Below are positions 45,057 to 53,246 of a stretch of DNA of 64,000 bases, in pieces; position 1 is the first letter of the stretch; each line of letters starts with the position of its first letter. The DNA lies in NCBI GenBank assembly GCA_905221605.1, contig CAJNDS010001502.1, positions 534,001-598,000 of the forward strand, read 5' to 3'. The notes beneath the pieces are model-generated. The model saw nothing but the letters and a program-made list of their open reading frames with translations, made no database searches and was not told the DNA's origin. The position numbers and the translations under genes are program-made. Source of the stretch: Symbiodinium natans (lineage: Eukaryota; Sar; Dinophyceae; Suessiales; Symbiodiniaceae).

Positions 45057-48000
45057 TCACTTCTTTTTCCGATTGTTGGCAATCTTGAGGTGAAGTTGCA
45101 GCAGAATATACTCCAGGTCCGAAACTGTAAGAACAGGATCCTGTACGCCCCTTTGAATTGAGGATACCAATCCTTCTCTTTTTGCGTCCTCAATCGCCTG
45201 GCACGATTGACCCAGCTCTGCACTCACAGCTGTAGACGCTTGCGCATCCACATCAGGAGGACGATCCTTTTCCTCAGGACCTTTCACCACCACCACTTCT
45301 CCCTTTTTGGGACTCTGACTTTTCTCCTTCTTCTTCGCCTTTCCACCGACGTTTGACTTTGTGCGCATTTTCGAGGCTTTTTCCCCTGCAGAAACCGCCG
45401 CATTGGATGATGATCCACTCTTCTCAATGGTCGCCGGCATCTTCTTCGGCTTTGGAACCAGGAGAGTGTAAGGATCTTCGATAACTGCAGTTTTCCTCTT
45501 CTTTTTAACCTTTTTTGCCTCCTCCTCAACGGCAACCTCCGTCTCAGAAGTGTCAACCACCTCCTTTTCGGCAGGAATATCCTTGCTGGACTCCCTTTCT
45601 AGGGACCTCTTCTTGCCCCTTTTGGGATCTTTTTCTTCTTCCACGTTGGCTCGCTCGAACCATATCCTCAGGTCATTGACCCATTCTTCCACCTCCTCGA
45701 GCGAAACCTCATACGACTTCACTACTTCGTGAAGTTCCAGCACGGACAACATATCGGTGGTCCACGAAACCCATTCTCTATCCATCTGGTCAGCATCTCC
45801 ATTGAACTTCAGGAGTTTGAACAGTGGGTCCGCCTCTGCTCGAGCCAAATCTGTTTTGCCATTCGACAGAAATGAAATCGCTTCCATCAACAGTTCCGAC
45901 ATTTTGGTGTCATCGTCATAAGTCATGGAATACTCCTCACCATCATCGAACTGTTCAGGAGAGATCTCCTCTTCCCCACCTTTTGCACCAGAACTTCTCC
46001 TTGGACCATCCCTTGGGGGCGTCCTCGGAGACCTTGGCCTCTGTTCATTCAGCGGATCACCATGCTCAAAAACACACCTGTCACCATAACGACACTTCCC
46101 AGACTGAGCAAACTGAATGCACCTCACACCAGTTGCATCATGCGAGAACGCACACGTCTTTCCAGCGAAACAGGGTCTCCCCGCCACATAGTATTTGCAC
46201 CAATACGAATGCAGCACCACATCATCTTCTGAATGGATGAATTTGCAGTCTTCACCAAATTTGCAGCGATCTTTTCCCTTACTGAACCAATAGCAGAAGC
46301 CTTTCTTCCTCTTCTCCAAGCGCTCCGCCTCGAACCGGTCCATAGGGCGATTCTGCTCTACATGAACATTGCCATGTGCCTGAGAACTGCTCCCTTCACC
46401 CCAGGTGCTATCAGTATTTGATGCTTGGAGTACAGCTGGAAAACCTGGCCTTGGTCCTACCACCTTCATGATTGGTTTTCCGCCAGCTCCTGAGCCACGC
46501 TGAGACGATCCAAAAACATTGAACTTCTTCATGAAGGCTTTCCTAGTGCCGATCTTCTGCACCCTTTTGATTGGACGCTTCATTGTTCCAACCTTGCATC
46601 CAGATACGTTCAAACGACACAACCTCCTATACCCAGCTCTATATCCCTTTTTCCAAAGAGCCATAAGAATTTTAGAGGCAGTAACATTCTCCACCTCTAC
46701 CTTTTCCAACGATCCCTCACTTCCCGGAACAAACCCATCCAGCCCATCCATATCTGAAGACCTTTCCATCTTTTTTGACACCACTTCGTCGAGGTAGTCT
46801 TCAGAGATCCAGGGTAAGTTCCTCTTAGAGGAAGGATTGTCACCATTGTTTGGTCCTTCACCAGGATACCCCTTTGTGCTGTCAAAGATCTTCCCAGTAG
46901 CGCGGTCCTGCGTAGAGAAATTGGAAGCAACGCGAGAGTACACTGACCACAAGAAAATCCTTGTGCCCGCCAGTCTTGACGACCCACTGGATGTCTCCTC
47001 TTCCGGAGAGACTTCTGGCGCTTTGCCATCCCTTCCAGTGTCACCAAGTGTCTCACCTCCAGCATCTTCAATGGGAATAAGGGATTCATTGTTCCCTTGA
47101 TCTAGTACCGCATCTTGTTGATCGGGGATCTCCAGCACCATTCCTGTAGGATCCACTTCCTCATCAGCATCGTCGTCCATTCTTCTCCAGAGAACTTCCA
47201 ATTGATCAGCGCAGGTCGCTGCCTGAAGGAACTCCATCATTTGATCCCTCCCGTGCTGCCAGAGAAATTCGGAATTCACCACTGTCCCGTGGCCTCCAAG
47301 TCTAAGGAATGGAGCGACCAGATTGGCTACCCTTGCCATAAGTTCCACATGAACTTCCATGCCTGGACTGCGACTCCAATCATAGGCTATTGCCTCCATA
47401 GCAGTTCCAAACTTTTCAGTATTTCTGAATTCCTTTTCCAGGCCAGGAGAAAGCAGTGCACCCATCACCGAAAGAGGATAATTTCCCACCACCGGCAAGC
47501 ACGGATCTTCATGGAACGAATGATGCAAATCACCGTAGTGTCCTTGATCTCTCCTTTCAAAAAGGAGTCTCCCAGTATTCAACTGGGCATTCAGTTCATC
47601 CACTTGAACCATTTCAGCACATATTCTCTGTGCCGCAGTCGCTATTGCCGACCAGAGAGCACGATCTGCCAACCCACGACGCATAACCCACATAGTCGTC
47701 GCCGACTGAATCAGTGTACCAGGGTCATATGCCATGACCACCAATGCACCATCATCCATTCTCTGATCAGTGTCATCTTCCAATGCCAGGTTCAAATCCT
47801 GTTCGCTTGCACCTTCAGATGACATGCTAATAACCAAGTTTCGATCCATTTTATTGGATCCCTTCTGATAGTCCTTGTGCCCCACAGGCAACTTGCCGAC
47901 AGCAACCTTCCAATAAATCCGAGTCAGAAGACCTTTAACCAGCAATTGCTGAGGAACATTCTTCACCGGACGAACATCCAATGTCTTCGCACCATCACCA

Positions 48001-51000
48001 CGGAGTTCATTGCTCCCACCTTCTCCTTCGTTTTGGTCAGTCTCCTCGCCAGGAATTTGCACTGCTCCTTCCAGCGCCGTCTCCTGTCCAGCCACTTCTT
48101 GCCCAGGAAGAACTTGAGCGCCTTCAGATACATTCACCTGTCCAGCAACACCTTGCCCAGGTAAAACCTCATCCGTGGAGCCCACCGCCAGCGAACCAAC
48201 TATAACTGAGCCATCCCTTGCTCTTTTTTGAGACTGTTCAGTTCGACGAGAAGGTTGTGGTAGCGAAAAAACTTGAGAAGTCACTTCTTGGCGGGTCTCC
48301 CCCCGCGACGCTTTGTCGCGTTTTTCGCCAAGGTGAACCGATTTTTTCTGCCCGTCATTGGGGCCGGAAGAACCACCCATCGGAACATTGCCACGAATCG
48401 CAGTTCTCTGTGAATCCCTTTCTTGCAAAAAGATTTCCCGCATGCGGTGCACAGCATTGGTCTCTTCCTCGCTTGAATCGCTTGAGGAAGCGGCATAAGA
48501 AACCAAAGCCTGGGCCTGATCATCATCATCCACCACATCTGCCCACGCTCTGCTGAACCGATACGACAACCCACCACGAGGCTTCAGTTCCAGTGGTTTT
48601 GGTTTCTCCACCACTTCCGCCGGTTGCGCTCGTCGCTGTGAACGAGAGCGTGGCACCTGTCGCACCTGTTTTTTGTCCAGCAAGGGCCTTCCCCTTTTCA
48701 CAGGGTTTGATATTGACCGATACTTTTTTGTTGGTGGGTTCACCGGTGGCATTCCAACTCCCACCAACTTCAGCTTCTGTACGCACAGTGGAGACCTCTG
48801 CGCAAGCGTCCAAGCGTCACGGTACTTGACCTTATCAAAAAGCTCCCGATAGGAGCCTCTCGGCATCGTTTTTGCACCGGAGCCTTCAGCTTCACGCATC
48901 TGAGTGAGGGTTCTCACCGCCTCTCTTCCAGCTTCCTTGCTTCCAGAAGATTGTTGTACCCGTACAGATGCATCGGAAGGAACTGCTTTTTCCGGTCCCT
49001 CCGGTCGATATCGGACGCCTCCCACCAATCGTAGGATTTTGCATGCTGTCACCTTGTTGATCCCTTTTTCAAGCAGATCTTCCACAAAGATGAACTCCTG
49101 CAGGTCCGACACGGTGCTCACACCAAGAGTAATCATCACCTCACTTACATGAGGGGTATACACCCAAAGGTGGTTATTGCGAGCCATCCAATTTTCAATT
49201 GGCTCCTCTGGATCTTGAAGCAGAGTACCAGTGGACTCAGCCACCGAATTCTTTTGTTCATCTGCCTCTTCTTCATCCAGAATACCCTTTTCACCACCTT
49301 TTTGTGACACATTGGTCATTTGCAGCGCTTTTGGTGCTGAGGAGGACGAAGATTCTGCTCCCCCACTTACCGGTGGTTGAAAAGCGTTCCTGTCGGGAAT
49401 CTCCAATCCTCTTCCCCTTTGAAATGACACATGGTTCGCCACATTCACCAGATGCTTCAATTGGGTCAGCCGGTCTTCAGACATCTCTTCGTGAGAATAC
49501 TTGCAGCCAAATCGCACACGACATCTCCCTTTGAGATAGTAGTCGAAACAGCAACGGTGGAACCCCGCGTCCCTTAGTGCCTTCCTGGAAGCATTGTCCC
49601 AAGATTTGCCAGGCTCCCAAGTCCCTTCCAATGCCATGTCATCGTCGTGGAGATACCTGCACGCAGTCCCATATTTACAACCACCTTGATTGTAAAACAG
49701 ACACAGCCGTTTCTTCGTTTCACCCAGTGTAGGCTCACCTTTTGATGTCCCTTTGCCATAGTTGTACTGGGCACGGAAGGCCGAATCCTCCGGCTCCTGC
49801 TGCACCTCATCCACTGTACCTTCATCAGTTGGAGGGCCACCGATGTCCCCATCCTCGTCACCAGTTTTTTGGCTGTTCTTTGGCTCAGTTGGCTCTCCTT
49901 CAGGCCACCCTTCACCGTAACGACGATGTTCATAGGAACACCCATCTCCATTTCGACACCTCCCTTGATTGAAGAACTTGCACAGCTTGCTGTATCCAGG
50001 TGACACAGTCTTCGGAGTCGTGTGAGCCTTTTTGTACTGATCGGGATCCATATAGGCTTCTATTGGCCTGTTTTCCCTCTTACTCATCTCCTCGATTGCA
50101 CCATCAAGCTCTTGCAGAAATCGCTTGGTGTCCAACCACAGCTCGTTCCAAAGCTCATCTTTCCCTTTGCTCAGCAAAATTGCCACCGCTTCACCCACGA
50201 CTGGTCCACTAAATCTTCTTTTCTTGCGTGCCAGTTCGTAGAGCGCGTTGTGGTACTGCTTCCGGGAAAAAGTGGTTGTTTCTTCCAAACCTGCACGTTC
50301 TGTCTCCTCAGGCTTCCAACCATCACTTAGCAAGATGTTGTATGCGCTCCGAGCCTCAATATTCAGGAATGCATAATCTGCGATACACTCCACAATCACG
50401 TCCATTGGACGACTCAGCAACATCCCCGTGATTTTGCCCACATAGTCATTATCTATTGTTTCATCTTCCAGGAGATTTTGATAGATTTTTTCTCCATAGA
50501 GCTGTTTCTGCTCAGCCTCCTCTTGTTCCTTAGAGGATGCTTTTGACTCGGCAAACCACTCGCGAGACTGCTGTTCTTCCGACTTCCAGTCCCATTGACC
50601 ATCGGAACCTTTGTACCATTGACCAGTCTGCCATGAGCCTGTCCACCATGTACCCCAGCCGCTGTCCTTCCATTTGCGCAGCGTTGAAGAGGAATCCTCC
50701 TCGTCCTCTTCCAAAACCAGAAAAGTGTCCAAGATTATGGTACCATCATCTTCCACTCGTTTCACTGTTCCATTGACAGTATCACCAAATTTGAACTGAT
50801 GTACATTGTTCCCTTCTGCAGGAACCAATACATTTATATCACCATGGTCCAAAAAGGCTCCATACCCATTGATGCAGCGCACTAGACCAATGATCTCATC
50901 TCCCTCCTGATAGCAATGTTCCCCAGGTGATTCCAAAGCTCCCGCTCGAGGCGCTCTCTTTGCATGCCCTTCAGAAACCATCTCCGTATCATCGGCTCCT

Positions 51001-51872
51001 GACACATCCTTTATTTCCACCTTTGGGTCACACTGCTCGTCCTGCTCCGACGTGAGTCCCACAAGATCATCCATCTTGCGCTCCAAGGGCTCAGGATCTT
51101 CCTTTTGTTCAGCCAATGGCTTTGCCTCATCCGTTACAGTTCGCTCGGTGTCGACTTCCGGCGAGCTTTCAGATGGCAACACCTCTCCCTTCCTGGGAGT
51201 GGACCCACCATTGGAGTCCTTTTTCAAACCTTCTGCAGCAGGCAAATTTTCTTCCACTACAGGGCTATTGGATTGGTCATCCGCGGTAGGCACATTTTCT
51301 TCCACCGCAGGCTCCTTTGGCTCCATGGTTTCCAAAAGAGAATCACCATTGTTGCTGACCACAGCTGCCTCATTGGCTCCGGTGTAGCCTTCGCCATTTC
51401 GTTCCTCGCTGCTAACTTCAGGCTGCACCAGTGCGTCCACCTGTGAACCTCCATCGTCAGCTGCTACAGAGACCTGCGCCCCATTGTTGCAGTCATCCGC
51501 GGAACGTGACACCATATGCGCCTCAACCCGTGCTTTTTCTGCACTCCAGGTACTATCTGGCGCGTTGACCCGCGCTTCATTGGCGCTCCAGGCCTCATCT
51601 TTCCGATCAACCGTGTCTCCAGCAGTTTCAGAAGTTTCCTTTTCCCTTTGAATGGCAGAATTCTCGGCACCAAACGAAGAGACCTCCTCAGTCGTAATGC
51701 ACAACTTTTTCCCTTCGTCATCCAAATCTCCAGGGCCATCTTCCTGAACGACAGGCACCACATCCACCACTCGCTCTTCTGCAGCCGACACAATTCCGAT
51801 CTCCACATTGGGCATTTTTTCTTCTGGACCCACCGATTCCACCGCTGCCACACCCTCAGAAAGCGCCTCCAT
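45057..51872 (-). CDS. Element ORF2: giant multi-domain RNA-binding protein (S1-like, six CCCH fingers, SAM-like)
   Basis: 2,271 codons from the first ATG; the frame stays open upstream to 52010, so it may be read as a -1 continuation of ORF1. Residues 1-310 are acidic and disordered. Residues about 320-382 look like an S1 RNA-binding fold (GLVRCINGYGAFLDHGDINV, then GTVKRVEDDGTIILDTF). CCCH fingers lie near 629, 722 and 772 (for example CKFFNQGRC-x5-C-x3-H) and near 1860, 1890 and 1916 (CRYGDRCVFEH). A SAM-like stretch lies near 890-950 (LGVSTVSDLQEFIFVEDLLE). Residues about 1360-1600 are predicted mostly helical and might be capsid-like, which is inference only. The C-terminus is Lys-rich (EEAKKVKKKRKTA, ending RKKK), fitting nuclear import. 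No enzyme motif is seen. It may act as a Gag substitute that packages RNA. Confidence 0.85.
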   Translation of the reverse strand: MEALSEGVAAVESVGPEEKMPNVEIGIVSAAEERVVDVVPVVQEDGPGDLDDEGKKLCITTEEVSSFGAENSAIQREKETSETAGDTVDRKDEAWSANEARVNAPDSTWSAEKARVEAHMVSRSADDCNNGAQVSVAADDGGSQVDALVQPEVSSEERNGEGYTGANEAAVVSNNGDSLLETMEPKEPAVEENVPTADDQSNSPVVEENLPAAEGLKKDSNGGSTPRKGEVLPSESSPEVDTERTVTDEAKPLAEQKEDPEPLERKMDDLVGLTSEQDEQCDPKVEIKDVSGADDTEMVSEGHAKRAPRAGALESPGEHCYQEGDEIIGLVRCINGYGAFLDHGDINVLVPAEGNNVHQFKFGDTVNGTVKRVEDDGTIILDTFLVLEEDEEDSSSTLRKWKDSGWGTWWTGSWQTGQWYKGSDGQWDWKSEEQQSREWFAESKASSKEQEEAEQKQLYGEKIYQNLLEDETIDNDYVGKITGMLLSRPMDVIVECIADYAFLNIEARSAYNILLSDGWKPEETERAGLEETTTFSRKQYHNALYELARKKRRFSGPVVGEAVAILLSKGKDELWNELWLDTKRFLQELDGAIEEMSKRENRPIEAYMDPDQYKKAHTTPKTVSPGYSKLCKFFNQGRCRNGDGCSYEHRRYGEGWPEGEPTEPKNSQKTGDEDGDIGGPPTDEGTVDEVQQEPEDSAFRAQYNYGKGTSKGEPTLGETKKRLCLFYNQGGCKYGTACRYLHDDDMALEGTWEPGKSWDNASRKALRDAGFHRCCFDYYLKGRCRVRFGCKYSHEEMSEDRLTQLKHLVNVANHVSFQRGRGLEIPDRNAFQPPVSGGAESSSSSAPKALQMTNVSQKGGEKGILDEEEADEQKNSVAESTGTLLQDPEEPIENWMARNNHLWVYTPHVSEVMITLGVSTVSDLQEFIFVEDLLEKGINKVTACKILRLVGGVRYRPEGPEKAVPSDASVRVQQSSGSKEAGREAVRTLTQMREAEGSGAKTMPRGSYRELFDKVKYRDAWTLAQRSPLCVQKLKLVGVGMPPVNPPTKKYRSISNPVKRGRPLLDKKQVRQVPRSRSQRRAQPAEVVEKPKPLELKPRGGLSYRFSRAWADVVDDDDQAQALVSYAASSSDSSEEETNAVHRMREIFLQERDSQRTAIRGNVPMGGSSGPNDGQKKSVHLGEKRDKASRGETRQEVTSQVFSLPQPSRRTEQSQKRARDGSVIVGSLAVGSTDEVLPGQGVAGQVNVSEGAQVLPGQEVAGQETALEGAVQIPGEETDQNEGEGGSNELRGDGAKTLDVRPVKNVPQQLLVKGLLTRIYWKVAVGKLPVGHKDYQKGSNKMDRNLVISMSSEGASEQDLNLALEDDTDQRMDDGALVVMAYDPGTLIQSATTMWVMRRGLADRALWSAIATAAQRICAEMVQVDELNAQLNTGRLLFERRDQGHYGDLHHSFHEDPCLPVVGNYPLSVMGALLSPGLEKEFRNTEKFGTAMEAIAYDWSRSPGMEVHVELMARVANLVAPFLRLGGHGTVVNSEFLWQHGRDQMMEFLQAATCADQLEVLWRRMDDDADEEVDPTGMVLEIPDQQDAVLDQGNNESLIPIEDAGGETLGDTGRDGKAPEVSPEEETSSGSSRLAGTRIFLWSVYSRVASNFSTQDRATGKIFDSTKGYPGEGPNNGDNPSSKRNLPWISEDYLDEVVSKKMERSSDMDGLDGFVPGSEGSLEKVEVENVTASKILMALWKKGYRAGYRRLCRLNVSGCKVGTMKRPIKRVQKIGTRKAFMKKFNVFGSSQRGSGAGGKPIMKVVGPRPGFPAVLQASNTDSTWGEGSSSQAHGNVHVEQNRPMDRFEAERLEKRKKGFCYWFSKGKDRCKFGEDCKFIHSEDDVVLHSYWCKYYVAGRPCFAGKTCAFSHDATGVRCIQFAQSGKCRYGDRCVFEHGDPLNEQRPRSPRTPPRDGPRRSSGAKGGEEEISPEQFDDGEEYSMTYDDDTKMSELLMEAISFLSNGKTDLARAEADPLFKLLKFNGDADQMDREWVSWTTDMLSVLELHEVVKSYEVSLEEVEEWVNDLRIWFERANVEEEKDPKRGKKRSLERESSKDIPAEKEVVDTSETEVAVEEEAKKVKKKRKTAVIEDPYTLLVPKPKKMPATIEKSGSSSNAAVSAGEKASKMRTKSNVGGKAKKKEKSQSPKKGEVVVVKGPEEKDRPPDVDAQASTAVSAELGQSCQAIEDAKREGLVSSIQRGVQDPVLTVSDLEYILLQLHLKIANNRKKK

Positions 51873-52888
51873 CTCTTCCCGATCCAGATGTTGAGCTTCA
51901 GCGATGTCTGCTCGGTTTCCAGAAATCCCCTCTTCATCAGGAGAACCCGAGGTCGGGGCGTCACCACCAGCCCTAGGACCGCTATCCCTGATAGTAGAGG
52001 AAAATCTTTTTCACCTACACTATTTACACCGCTGTTGACACTTTCCATGCTACCCTGTTGTGCCCTGAAGGACTCAGTAGGCGACGAGGACGAAGTAGTA
52101 CCCAGTGCTGGCTCTTCTTCCACAGGGACAATGCCCATTCCAACACCAGACCCTTCACTGTTTCCAGCCATCCCAGTCTTCTTCGGCAACACCCATTGGG
52201 TTTCTCCCGTGTCTAAGCAGTAACGATATTCTCTCCCATCCTCGTGAAAATGGCGTTCCCATGTCTTCCCATCGCAGTCGATGATTGGAAGGTCAGCAGC
52301 TTGAGACACTTTGCCTCCACCATCAGCGTATAAGTCTTCATCTGACTCTTGCTGTATTCTTGCTGCCTCCAATTCCAGGATTTCTCCTTCGCTCATCACC
52401 ATAGCAACAGGAACGACTCCTTCTGCGTCCCCAACGACGAGGATACTGCTTTTTGTCGCAGCAACAGGCGCAGTTTCTTCCGCTTCACCTGTCAACAGAT
52501 CACCACTTTCAGCCGCGAAACTCACTTTGTTGCGAGCTCGCTTGGAAACAGGGATAACATCCCCAACCAGTTCTGTCTGGCACCCTTGCTCCACCATCTT
52601 TGACGTAGAGGAGCTTGTTGTTGGCGCTCCCGTTGATTCAGCAGATTCCGCAGCTCGAAGAAGATGCCCACGTTTGCTCAGAAGGCGCAGCAAAACTGCT
52701 TCCATCTGGTCTTCCAGTCCTTCCACCACCGGCTTCTCTTCGCCACGCATACCACCAACATCAACCAGAGCTTCCACATTGGGAACAACTTTTTCACCCG
52801 TTGCAGACCTTTTGACACCACCTTCACCTTGGTCGCCCACATTGGAGCTCGATGATGCCGCACCAGTCCGTAACCAGTTGGTCGCCAT
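51464..52888 (-). CDS. Element ORF1: N-terminal protein with WW-like motif
   Basis: Starts at ATG 52888, 66 bases from the inner edge of the 5' LTR. About 293 codons up to 52010 look genuine: polar start (MATNWLRTGAASSSSNVGD), LEDQMEAVLLRLLSKRGHLL as a helix, and near residues 211-235 a WW-like stretch (TWERHFHEDGREYRYCLD, then TQWVLPKK) with both tryptophans and the aromatic pair. WW domains bind proline-rich peptides. Past 52010 the composition changes to unlikely hydrophobic/basic sequence, while the -1 frame becomes acidic and continues into ORF2. So the real product is probably an ORF1-ORF2 fusion by -1 frameshift near GGTGAAAAAGATTTTCC, or the frame carries one indel. Confidence 0.75.
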   Translation of the reverse strand: MATNWLRTGAASSSSNVGDQGEGGVKRSATGEKVVPNVEALVDVGGMRGEEKPVVEGLEDQMEAVLLRLLSKRGHLLRAAESAESTGAPTTSSSTSKMVEQGCQTELVGDVIPVSKRARNKVSFAAESGDLLTGEAEETAPVAATKSSILVVGDAEGVVPVAMVMSEGEILELEAARIQQESDEDLYADGGGKVSQAADLPIIDCDGKTWERHFHEDGREYRYCLDTGETQWVLPKKTGMAGNSEGSGVGMGIVPVEEEPALGTTSSSSPTESFRAQQGSMESVNSGVNSVGEKDFPLLSGIAVLGLVVTPRPRVLLMKRGFLETEQTSLKLNIWIGKRWRRFLRVWQRWNRWVQKKKCPMWRSELCRLQKSEWWMWCLSFRKMALEIWMTKGKSCALRLRRSLRLVPRILPFKGKRKLLKLLETRLIGKMRPGAPMKRGSTRQIVPGVQKKHGLRRIWCHVPRMTATMGRRSL

Positions 52889-52941
52889 GGCTTCAAACTT
52901 CCACCCTAAGGCCGAAACACAAACCGCAGGGAACCTAATTT

Positions 52942-52954
52942 GGGCTCATAACCT
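52942..52954 (-). promoter_or_regulatory. Primer binding site, initiator tRNA-Met anticodon-arm type
   Basis: The plus strand reads GGGCTCATAACCT, touching the 5' LTR without spacer. GGGCTCATAACCC is the anticodon stem-loop of yeast initiator tRNA-Met. A primer that pairs here must be a tRNA cut in its anticodon loop, as documented for the half-tRNA primer of Drosophila copia. Confidence 0.68.
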
Positions 52955-53240
52955 ACGGGGGGACAACCAGGGAAGGAAACCAACTCCCCTAATCGCCCTG
53001 AACCTATATTCCCCAGATCGAACCAAGAAACAAACGAGAACACGGATAAGAGCAACCCAGGGGGGAAGGAAAGGGGGAAGGAATCCACACCCTTACCAAA
53101 CCCTAAGAACCCAGGCACTACTTTTTGAACTTGTGGCTTTCTGTTCAAGCCCATCTTGAGCCAAACATGTTTTCCGGGTTCATTAACCCTTCCAACTCTC
53201 AACACTAACTCTTTTCTACAATACCAGTTGCAGCTCCGCA
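52955..53240 (-). repeat. 5' LTR (286 bp)
   Basis: Same sequence as 44400-44685. It should carry the promoter and RNA start for the minus-strand transcript; no TATA-type box is evident, as expected for dinoflagellates. An open frame crosses from the LTR into the primer-site region (to 52906) but has no recognised domain. Confidence 0.92.
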
Positions 53241-53246
53241 TAGGGT
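53241..53246 (+). repeat. Target-site duplication TAGGGT, right copy
   Basis: Immediate right flank of the element; identical to 44394-44399. The following sequence (CTCGTGCCCC) is not heptameric, so the insertion hit the right edge of the telomere-type tract. Confidence 0.75.

Larger units (their letters stand above)
44400..53240 (-). mobile_element. LTR retrotransposon-like element, non-autonomous, encoding a giant CCCH/S1 RNA-binding protein
   Basis: The 8,841-bp unit is bounded by 286-bp direct repeats (44400-44685 and 52955-53240) that read as identical, and by TAGGGT duplications. Read on the minus strand, the order is 5' LTR, a primer site resembling the initiator tRNA-Met anticodon arm with no spacer, two overlapping long frames, about 370 bp of 3' leader, a purine tract (AGGGGGAG) touching the 3' LTR, and the 3' LTR. 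This is the complete cis-plan of an LTR retrotransposon. However, no DTG/DSG protease, YxDD reverse transcriptase, RNase H or integrase motif is visible. Identical LTRs and open frames argue for recent movement. It probably needs enzymes from another element. Confidence 0.88.

Noticed and set aside
46100-46300. CCCH fingers as retroviral CCHC knuckles
   Set aside because: Spacing is C-x8/9-C-x5-C-x3-H, the CCCH type, not C-x2-C-x4-H-x4-C.
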